Source: Glandiceps talaboti
Lineage: Eukaryota; Hemichordata; Enteropneusta; Spengelidae
Assembly (NCBI RefSeq): GCF_964340395.1
Contig: NC_135553.1
Coordinates: forward strand, 28,533,949-28,597,948
DNA length: 64,000 nt
Direction: 5' to 3'
Both the position numbers and the translations under genes were made by a program. Numbering within the stretch: position 1 is the stretch's first letter; each line of letters starts with the position of its first letter. The notes below the pieces were generated by a model, which was given only the letters and a program-made list of their open reading frames with translations, had not been told where the DNA came from and searched no databases. Below, one piece after another: positions 54,610-64,000 of this stretch.

Positions 54610-55985
54610 TCTATAGTAAAAAAATTGTCTCTTTTGGTTATACATATTCCTGTTGATTTATCTCAATTACTCGCTGTGAATTTTAATCCTCGAATTGAAA
54701 AGGTGGGGAAGATACTGCAGCCATGGCAGGGACGGGGTCTTACCCTGTATGGGAAGATATCTCTGTTAAAATCATTAGTTGTGTTGCAGTTCACTTATCT
54801 TTTCATGGCTCTCCCCCCTCCTAGCTTGATTTTCTTGAAAAAGTATATAAGTTTCTCTTGGATGAATAGCCGGACATGATAAAAAGGCAGCTTATTTGCA
54901 ATTCACATGATAAAAGGTGGTCTTAGGGAGCTGTCATTATTTATTTGACCGGGGGGGGGGGGGGGGGGGGCACTCAAAAACTGGGGAGTGAAAGGGGGGG
55001 GGGGGTGGCTACTCAAAATTGTACATGTTAAAATAGCACCAGAAAGCATTCTTTTAGTCCCTGAAATTCAAAAATCTCCAGGATGGGAGGGGGAAACCCA
55101 CTCCTGTACCCACCCCTGCTTGGCTCCCTCAAACTTTGATTCAACTAAATACCACCTACATGTAATTTCAAATTTTACCTATGGTACTACTTTGGGAATA
55201 AGCTGCATTCATTGCTACCCCTTCCTCTTGAAATATGCTACATCCATAACGTTAAAAGGAAATTCAAAGTTTGATTTTGTATGTATGTATGTATGTATGT
55301 ATGTATGCATGTTTGTATGTATGTATGTATGTATGTATACTATGTATGTATGTATGTATGCATGCATGCATGCATGCATGCATGCATGCATGCATGCATG
55401 TATGTATGTATGTATGTATGTATGCATGTTTGTATGTATGTATGTATGTATGTATGTATGTATGCATGTATGTATGTATGTATGTATGTATGTATATTTG
55501 ACAAATCTTGAAGCTTTTGACAAGTCGTTAAAAGCAAGCTGAGCTGGGGCTTGAGAATTATACGGAATGGTAATTTGTTTTGCACTAAATGGTATAATCA
55601 TACTCTTTCAAAAACCTGTGGCCTGCTTTTACAGTATACCAACCTTACTTGTCGTGATCACAACATCTTGGACCCTGTTCATTCGACTTTCTTAGAAGAA
55701 ATTATTACAGCATGGCTGCAGTACAATTATACCTCATATTTAATCAATACAGATGAGGATGTTTGTCAAGAGTTGATCTGTTGCAATTCCAAAATACGTA
55801 TTAATGACCAACCAATTTTGTGGAAGAACTTTATATTAAAAGGTGTTGTAAATGTGTTAATGATCTTCTTGATATTAAATGTAACTTGTATTCCTTTGCT
55901 GACCTTACTAGAATTTATAGTAATATTTGTACTAACCATGAATACAATCATCTTTTATCTGTTGGAAAAGGTTACTAGCTGAGGA
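54610..55985 (+). pseudogene. Non-LTR retrotransposon ORF2 3' fragment (L1/Tx1-like), interrupted
   Basis: 54610-54920 encodes a C-terminal RT segment (FNPRIEKVGKIL, GRGLTLYGKISLLKSLV, LFMALPPP). Then comes a G-rich dispersed repeat and an ATGT/ATGC microsatellite (55279-55497). 55500-55985 continues with LEAFDKSLKAS, ITAWLQYNY, QPILWKNFILKG and, after a frame change near 55850, a DLLDIKCNLYSFADL segment. It is a broken LINE of the type with a long spacer between RT and C-terminal domain. No endonuclease region present. Confidence 0.7.
55279..55497 (+). repeat. (ATGT)n-(ATGC)n microsatellite, unit 1
   Basis: About 220 bp of tetranucleotide repeats. Cys-Met-Tyr-Val frames are artefacts. Confidence 0.95.
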
Positions 55986-57253
55986 TGGTTTTCAAATACA
56001 AGTTTGTATAACAAAATTACATTAAGGAGGGTCCGTCCTTCCACACTAAAAAATGGGTTATCTAAATAAAGAAATACAAGATTGCAAAAACATCACGTCA
56101 AAAGAAAGTAGATTTAACAAGCATTAATTGGCAATTTGAATTTCAATTTTCTAACAAATTTACCAAGTCAACAACATTCAACTTGTACTAGTTGTAGTAG
56201 ATATATATATATATAGGGAAGAAATGTATTAATCGCCATCTTAGTTTCCGTACGGCGACAATCCCAAGTACCCAAAAGAGAGTCATTCTCAGCCAACAGG
56301 GTTCGACACTGGAGTAAAAAAGTCACTATCCCACAGGACTAGTAAAATTGATAACGTAGTAGTCCTGCAACAAATTTGGTGGTCCTATCTTTAAGTGCTT
56401 TCGCTTGTTCACTTAGGCTCTTCATCTCTCGTAGTTTTTGCTCTACTTCTAATTCACTTTTCCAAACCCCATATTTATTTCAAACCCTGTGTTGTAATTG
56501 AACTGTCTATTTCTTTGTAGTTGTTTGTGCATCATCAACTCCTTACTGTAATTTTATTCTCTTTTTTATGTTTTGGAGCTTCTTCTCTTTTTGTTGTTGC
56601 TTTCTGTGAGTAGTTTGTCTTAATTGGGGGGGGGGGGAGGAGGAGTAATAAGATGTTATGTGGTCTTATTTCTAGCTTAAATACTACATAACATTTCTGG
56701 TACACATTGATCTAACTATTGCATTTTTAAAAGACAAAAAATTACCTTCCCATAGAGCAAGTCTTTATAGTGTTGTCCTTAGTGCATATTAGAATGTATT
56801 TACAACATAAAAATAAATAAAGGTTACCAGCAGTTACAGCAAAATTTTGTTACTAATTACATGTACAAGTCACTTCGTCTATTTTCGTGTCTATGTACTT
56901 CCGGGTTGACATAAACGTTAAACGTGATAGTACAGTCGGCCCTATAATTACTAAGAAATGACAGAACCGTTCGCAAAATAAAGTTCAGGATTTTAATTTT
57001 TCAAACTGAATATCAATATCCACTACACATTCAATAACTGGTTTCGCGTATTTAGAAATGTGCCCCAAAACATCAACACGCGCGTACGGAACACGGAACA
57101 CGGAATCGTGTCAGTGCATGGATGTATTAGTGATGTATCACTAATACATCCATGGTCAGTGTTACTAAGTAAGTTAGCAGTTTCATTGTAGGCTGTAAGT
57201 TGTACCGGTAAAAAAACCGATCATCACATCATGTAGGAAGTACAAAAACATAG
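55986..57253. other. Non-coding end of duplication unit 1
   Basis: Contains a G-run (56625-56640) and a near-perfect palindrome (57117-57154, CATGGATGTATTAGTGAT / ATCACTAATACATCCATG). Otherwise nothing identified. Confidence 0.45.
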
Positions 57254-58609
57254 AAACAGGTTCATTTAAATACACAGTCCTTAGGCATTCAAAACACAGT
57301 TTGTACTAAGAATATGAAGTCACACATCTTATGGGGAAAGAAAAATAGAGTCATATCAAGACCTCTATGATCATACTGTGTTTGGCAGGTTAAATTTACT
57401 GCATGATACTTTGGTGGGTGTATTACCTTGGGTGTCTAGTTGGGAAATTGTTCAAATATAAATAATTTTACCACTGATGTGTGATTTGGGTTGAAAAATG
57501 TGATTTTCGGTCAAAAAATTAAACTCAGTAACTACTGCGCAGATCAGTCTGAAATTTGAAAGGAACATTCCCAGGGGTGTTTACATTAAGAAATTTTCAT
57601 GACATGATAATTCCATCCTTGATATGCAAATTGGGGTTAAAATGTGTCTTTTTGGTAAAAAATCTTTAATTCCAAAACTACTCAGCAGATTGGGCTGAAA
57701 TTAAAAGGGATGCATCTTACGGTGTATAGATGAAGAAATATTAAGCACATAGTGATCTCATGAGTGATATGCAAATTAGATGTAAAAATGTGAATTTTGG
57801 TCAAAAATTTGTATCTCAAAAAGTACTTGGTCAGTGAGACTAAAACTTGGTGAGATGTTTCTAGAAGTGTTATTCTGCAGATTTTTTTCAAATATTTTGA
57901 CACAATTGGCCCTAGTATAGCAATCATGACCACGCCCATAGCAACAGCAAAAACGGTGGTGTATTTCACAAAATAACCACTCGGATCAAAAGACAATTGA
58001 ATAAACATTCCAAACTTGAATGTACGTAAAATTGCCCAGCAAGAAGACCACGCCCATAGCAACAGCCAAATAATCACACATATTACAAAGATAACAACAG
58101 GAATTGATAGACAAAGGTATAAGCATTCAACAAATATGCAAATGTGCCTAGCAACAAGACCACGACCATAGCAACAGCCAAATGATCACATATATTGCAA
58201 AGATAACAGGGATTAATAGACAATTGAATAATCGTAAAAAAATGTATGCAAATTTGCCTGGCAACAAGACCACACCCACAGCAACAGTCAAATAATCACA
58301 TATATAGAAAAGATAACAATAAGGATTCATAGGTGAATGAACATTGAAAAAATGTATGCAAATGTGTCTAGCAACATGACCACACCCATAGCAACAGACA
58401 AAGGATTAACAGCAGGATTGGATAGGCAACTGGATATTCATTCAGCAAATTAAATGACCACCTATACCTAGCATGGCTGACCATGCTGATAAACATTTTT
58501 AAACTACAATGCCATTGGCACTATTTTTTTTGTAGAAAATGTTACCCTATGTTTTAAATTATCACATAACCAGTACTTTAGAGTTGTTCTTCTACTGGTT
58601 GTTTAATCT

Positions 58610-59337
58610 ATGAAAGCCTGTACGTGCAATCTACAAAAAGCAAAAAAATAAAAATATCTCGTACGCTCGAGATAATAAGTAGTGCACGCAAGATAATGCT
58701 GTGCGCATGAGATAATATCTTGACAGCATGATAATATCTCGCGTGCTATAGATAATAAGTCTTGTGCACAAGGTAATAAGTCATGCACACGACAGAATAT
58801 CTTGAGCACATAAGATGATATCTCTAGTGCTATAGATAATGTCTTGTGCTCGAGATAATAAGTCGTTCGCACAAGATAATAAGTCATGTGCTCGAGACAA
58901 TGTCATGCGTTTGAGATAAGTTAGGCGCACGATATAATATCTCGAGCACACGAGATAATATCTTGAGTGCTATTATCTCGAGAGCATGACATATTATCTC
59001 ATGCACACAACATACCTTGAGAACACAACATATTATCTCAAGAGCATGACATATTATCTCGAGAGCATGACTTATTATCTCGAGAGCATGACTTATTATC
59101 TTGTGCGCACAACATATTATCTCGTGTGCACAACATAATATCTTGAGAGCACAACATATTATCTCGTGCACTACATATTATCTCGAGAGAACGACATTAT
59201 CTCGAGAGCACAGTTATTATCTTGTGTACACGACATTATCTCAAGAGGACGAATACTGGTGTGCATAACTTACTATCTTGAGTGCACAAGAAATTTTCAT
59301 TTTTTTGCTTTTGTACATGGCATGTATGAGCTTTCAT
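58610..59337. mobile_element. Foldback minisatellite element, copy in unit 2
   Basis: Same as 53886-54596 with an extra 17-18 bp near 59267 ('tggtgtgcataacttacta'). Confidence 0.75.
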
Positions 59338-59350
59338 GTTAATAATATAT

Positions 59351-60872
59351 TCTATAGTAAAAAAATTGTCTCTTTTGGTTATACATATTCCTGTTGATTT
59401 ATCTCAATTACTCGCTGTGAATTTTAATCCTCGAATTGAAAAGGTGGGGAAGATACTGCAGCCATGGCAGGGACGGGGTCTTACCCTGTATGGGAAGATA
59501 TCTCTGTTAAAATCATTAGTTGTGTTGCAGTTCACTTATCTTTTCATGGCTCTCCCCCCTCCTAGCTTGATTTTCTTGAAAAAGTATATAAGTTTCTCTT
59601 GGATGAATAGCTGGACATGATAAAAAGGCAGCTTATTTGCAATTCACATGATAAAAGGTGGTCTTAGGGAGCTGTCATTATTTATTTGACCGGGGGGGGG
59701 GGGGGCACTCAAAAACTGGGGAGTGAAAGGGGGGGGGGGGGTGGCTACTCAAAATTGTACATGTTAAAATAGCACCAGAAAGCATTCTTTTAGTCCCTGA
59801 AATTCAAAAATCTCCAGGATGGGAGGGGGAAACCCACTCCTGTACCCACCCCTGCTTGGCTCCCTCAAACTTTGATTCAACTAAATACCACCTACATGTA
59901 ATTTCAAATTTTACCTATGGTACTACTTTGGGAATAAGCTGCATTCATTGCTACCCCTTCCTCTTGAAATATGCTACATCCATAACGTTAAAAGGAAATT
60001 CAAAGTTTGATTTTGTATGTATGTATGTATGTATGTATGTATGCATGTTTGTATGTATGTATGTATGTATGTATGTATGTATGTATGTATGTATGTATAC
60101 TATGTATGTATGTATGTATGCATGTATGTATGTATGTATGTATGTATGTATACTATGTATGTATGTATGTATGTATGTATGTATGTATGTATACTATGTA
60201 TGTATGTATGTATGTATGTATGTATGTATGTATGTATGTATACTATGTATGTATGTATGTATGCATGCATGCATGCATGCATGCATGCATGTATGTATGT
60301 ATGTATGTATGCATGTTTGTATGTATGTATGTATGTATGTATGCATGTATGTATGTATGTATGTATGTATGTATGTATGTATATTTGACAAATCTTGAAG
60401 CTTTTGACAAGTCGTTAAAAGCAAGCTGAGCTGGGGCTTGAGAATTATACGGAATGGTAATTTGTTTTGCACTAAATGGTATAATCATACTCTTTCAAAA
60501 ACCTGTGGCCTGCTTTTACAGTATACCAACCTTACTTGTCGTGATCACAACATCTTGGACCCTGTTCATTCGACTTTCTTAGAAGAAATTATTACAGCAT
60601 GGCTGCAGTACAATTATACCTCATATTTAATCAATACAGATGAGGATGTTTGTCAAGAGTTGATCTGTTGCAATTCCAAAATACGTATTAATGACCAACC
60701 AATTTTGTGGAAGAACTTTATATTAAAAGGTGTTGTAAATGTGTTAATGATCTTCTTGATATTAAATGTAACTTGTATTCCTTTGCTGACCTTACTAGAA
60801 TTTATAGTAATATTTGTACTAACCATGAATACAATCATCTTTTATCTGTTGGAAAAGGTTACTAGCTGAGGA
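59351..60872 (+). pseudogene. LINE ORF2 3' fragment, copy in unit 2
   Basis: Same gene fragments and lesions as 54610-55985, with the longer microsatellite between the two halves. Confidence 0.7.
60016..60384 (+). repeat. (ATGT)n-(ATGC)n microsatellite, unit 2
   Basis: About 370 bp, with repeated 'gtatactatgtatg' interruptions at about 60096, 60150, 60190 and 60240. These suggest internal expansion of a ~40-60-bp block relative to unit 1. Confidence 0.95.
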
Positions 60873-62143
60873 TGGTTTTCAAATACAAGTTTGTATAACA
60901 AAATTACATTAAGGAGGGTCCGTCCTTCCACACTAAAAAATGGGTTATCTAAATAAAGAAATACAAGATTGCAAAAACATCACGTCAAAAGAAAGTAGAT
61001 TTAACAAGCATTAATTGGCAATTTGAATTTCAATTTTCTAACAAATTTACCAAGTCAACAACATTCAACTTGTACTAGTTGTAGTAGATATATATATATA
61101 TAGGGAAGAAATGTATTAATCGCCATCTTAGTTTCCGTACGGCGACAATCCCAAGTACCCAAAAGAGAGTCATTCTCAGCCAACAGGGTTCGACACTGGA
61201 GTAAAAAAGTCACTATCCCACAGGACTAGTAAAATTGATAACGTAGTAGTCCTGCAAAAAATTTGGTGGTCCTATCTTTAAGTGCTTTCGCTTGTTCACT
61301 TAGGCTCTTCATCTCTCGTAGTTTTTGCTCTACTTCTAATTCACTTTTCCAAACCCCATATTTATTTCAAACCCTGTGTTGTAATTGAACTGTCTATTTC
61401 TTTGTAGTTGTTTGTGCATCATCAACTCCTTACTGTAATTTTATTCTCTTTTTTATGTTTTGGAGCTTCTTCTCTTTTTTTTGTTGCTTTCTGTGAGTAG
61501 TTTGTCTTAATTGGGGGGGGGGGGGGGAGGAGGAGTAATAAGATGTTATGTGGTCTTATTTCTAGCTTAAATACTACATAACATTTCTGGTACACATTGA
61601 TCTAACTATTGCATTTTTAAAAGACAAAAAATTACCTTCCCATAGAGCAAGTCTTTATAGTGTTGTCCTTAGTGCATATTAGAATGTATTTACAACATAA
61701 AAATAAATAAAGGTTACCAGCAGTTACAGCAAAATTTTGTTACTAATTACATGTACAAGTCACTTCGTCTATTTTCGTGTCTATGTACTTCCGGGTTGAC
61801 ATAAACGTTAAACGTGATAGTACAGTCGGCCCTATAATTACTAAGAAATGACAGAACCGTTCGCAAAATAAAGTTCAGGATTTTAATTTTTCAAACTGAA
61901 TATCAATATCCACTACACATTCAATAACTGGTTTCGCGTATTTAGAAATGTGCCCCAAAACATCAACACGCGCGTACGGAACACGGAACACGGAATCGTG
62001 TCAGTGCATGGATGTATTAGTGATGTATCACTAATACATCCATGGTCAGTGTTACTAAGTAAGTTAGCAGTTTCATTGTAGGCTGTAAGTTGTACCGGTA
62101 AAAAACCCGATCATCACATCATGTAGGAAGTACAAAAACATAG

Positions 62144-63600
62144 AACACGTTGTTTTCTTGCTGAATAAACTCACTGAAATAACAACACGGTCAAATTGCG
62201 TCTTCGATTTTGACAGCCACCATTGTTATGATTGAGCTTCACTAGTTCCGTTGAACGTGGCCGGGCGAACGCCGACATCCAATTTGTACAGCGTTTTTAC
62301 AAAGGGAGCTCGTCAATAACCTACCGAATAATTAACTCAGAAACGTAGTTTAAATACTAACTGATCTAAAAGACTACGCATCCGTACATAAATACGAATT
62401 CATGTGACTAAAGATTTCAACTTTACTATTTACTTGTTACAGTGTAGAGGCCTTATTATACACATATCATCGTACAACTAATTTTATTGGCTATAATATT
62501 AGCTACATTTGAAAGGTCTCACTTGATTGGCTCATCCTTCGCTATTCCCGTTTTCAAGAGACACCCCGCCAGAATAAAGTGCCACGTAGTACAGCAATGG
62601 CGCGAGATCGTCTGTTGGGCGACTTTCCCACCGGGTGTGCTTTTCGAAAACAACACAACACATGCTTTTATGACACGGAATCATAGAAAATCTACCCCGT
62701 TTCCAAACTAATCATAATTTTATCGCGAATAGACAACCGGAGTTGGTCAAAATAGCAAATTAAAAATCAAATGAATTTTACTATGACCGTGAATTCATCA
62801 TATAGCCGGTGGTTTGAATTCTGAGCTCCCTGATATACCTATCGAAAAGTCACTATCCCGTCGGACTACCTGCAATGGGCATTTTAGCAACCTTTACTGG
62901 TCCTTACAGAAAGTTACTAGTCGCGGGATAGCGGACCAGCGTGTATGTCGTCGAACCCTTGCCATACGTTACAGCATAGACCCTCCTGGTTACAGTGGTA
63001 ACACTCGTTCATGTTCGATTACCTTTCATAAAGAAAACACAACGAAATGGTTGAAGTGATCTTTTTTTAAATTTCTTTTCATCACAACAACAAAATCTGC
63101 GCGATCAAAAGTGTTGTAAACTAAACCAGAAAGAATTATCGAGCTGGCTAAACTTCCCGATGAACTGGAGTAAGGTCCAAGTCCAAGTAAGTCCCGATAG
63201 TACGTGAGAAAATCGTCTCAAACTAGTGATACAACTTTCAAAATATAACTTGACATGTCTTCATTTGTTAGAGTTATACAATTCAAGACGGGGTTTCACT
63301 CGAAAACAACAATTCTGTGAATAATGACAATGAACGCAGCGATTTCTCGGACGATGTGTGGAAGACTTCTCACAATGATCATGAGGTGCATATACTGGAA
63401 TGAACCATTCTGTAGGAGGGGTGGAGAGAGAATTGGATTTGAAGTTTACAACCCTTTTTCGAACAAATATTTGTCATTTGGGCACACAATGTGTAGAATT
63501 AAGACTATAGCACATATTACATTGCTTGTTTGAAAAGTTGCACTTTACCTAAAGTCTCGCGGACTGATTTCCAATATGGTGTCGGTCATAATGCTCATTA
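62144..63600. other. Unclassified non-coding DNA
   Basis: No gene seen. 62840-62960 ('aaaagtcactatcccgtcgg') resembles 56320-56370 and may be a diverged repeat. Confidence 0.4.
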
Positions 63601-63960
63601 ACATATTTTTTTTTTTCAAATTTCAAAAAAAAATCATAAAAAATAGAAGAGAAGACGTGCTGACTTGAAATTAACAAATCTAAGTAAGCTACCCTCTGTG
63701 CATCAACACACCAGATATCAAAGCAATCTGACTTGAAGTTTATGAGGAGTTGATGAAAATGTCATTTTTGGAAAAAAAATCATAAAAAATTGAAAATGGC
63801 ACAGATCAACTTGGCATGAACAAATCTGAATAGCCTCCACCCAGGGAACATGCACACCAAATATCGAAGTATTCTGGCTGCTACTTTCAGAGAAGATAGT
63901 GAAAATGTAAAAGTTTGACGGACACCTATGATTCACCTATACACTCTATACTCTATACAA
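63601..63960 (-). repeat. Repeat with ~130-bp internal period
   Basis: 'aaaaaaatcataaaaaattgaaaa' and 'caccagatatc'/'caccaaatatcg' recur at about 130-bp spacing. It resembles family A in style but the sequence differs. Confidence 0.5.
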
Positions 63961-64000
63961 CCTATACCTAAAGCTACGCTTTCAGCTTTCGAATTTACAA

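Larger units (their letters stand above)
52530..57253 (+). repeat. Tandem duplication, unit 1 (4724 bp)
   Basis: Directly repeated at 57254-62143 with fewer than ten substitutions that I could count. It contains family A, a foldback minisatellite element, LINE fragments and a large ATGT microsatellite. The two copies abut exactly at 57253/57254. Confidence 0.95.
57254..62143 (+). repeat. Tandem duplication, unit 2 (4890 bp)
   Basis: Second copy of 52530-57253. Length differs mainly through a longer ATGT/ATGC microsatellite (60016-60384), a 17-18-bp insert near 59267 and G-run lengths. Substitutions noticed include C/T near 52770/57494, T/C near 52868/57592 and C/T near 54872/59613. Confidence 0.95.

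Noticed and set aside
55215-55601. Cys-Met-Tyr-Val and His-Thr-Tyr-Ile ORFs (also 60007-60488 and 34020-34389)
   Set aside because: Frames of ATGT/ATGC/ATAC microsatellites.

Overview
The window looks like nuclear DNA of a (probably marine) invertebrate animal. It is AT-rich and intron-era intergenic DNA with many simple repeats, tRNA-derived SINEs, LINE and Penelope-like fragments, hairpin MITEs and minisatellites. There are two single-exon host ORFs and one large viral-type DNA transposon. The species cannot be named from the sequence alone.

Layout. 1-5642: host DNA with one minus-strand ORF (2424-3446). 5643-23727: a full-length Polinton/Maverick element of 18,073 bp (5649-23721). It has inverted terminal repeats of 660 and 567 bp, AG...CT ends and a perfect 6-bp target duplication TCTGTG, and it sits in an AT-rich minisatellite. 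23728-44832: about 21 kb of repeat-rich intergenic DNA. It holds minisatellites, a perfect 76-bp palindrome, a 1.3-kb DNA transposon with TSD TAACCC, a Penelope-like RT fragment, two SINEs, an AG tract of about 140 bp and a ~125-bp satellite. 44833-46200: a second host ORF, which shares a short Cys motif near its C-terminus with the first. 46201-52529: intergenic DNA with a SINE, a hairpin MITE and a LINE tail. 52530-62143: a ~4.7/4.9-kb direct tandem duplication that is almost identical between copies. 62144-64000: non-coding DNA.

The Polinton. Left to right it carries a zinc-finger ORF that starts inside the left TIR, a two-module adaptor-like ORF, protein-primed DNA polymerase B, one minus-strand ORF convergent with PolB, three ORFs of unknown role, a host-repeat insertion, a membrane protein, a chromodomain integrase, a small ORF, a probable minor virion protein, a 399-aa membrane-associated protein, the double-jelly-roll type major capsid protein and the packaging ATPase. 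A run of small membrane and Cys-rich ORFs then leads into the right TIR. PolB, integrase, ATPase and the minor virion gene all carry frameshifts or stops. The major capsid gene and several neighbours are open. No adenovirus-type protease was found. Many genes have a short TATA-rich block just 5' of the ATG, suggesting each is transcribed from its own promoter.

The most unusual observations are: the TIR-embedded zinc-finger gene, whose right copy is cut exactly at the TIR edge; a 212-aa protein with duplicated Cys modules beside the right TIR; a 21-aa membrane peptide whose start overlaps the ATPase stop; uneven decay (enzymes broken, coat genes intact); and the host gene pair with a shared CPxCxLFxP / CPPNSP signature.
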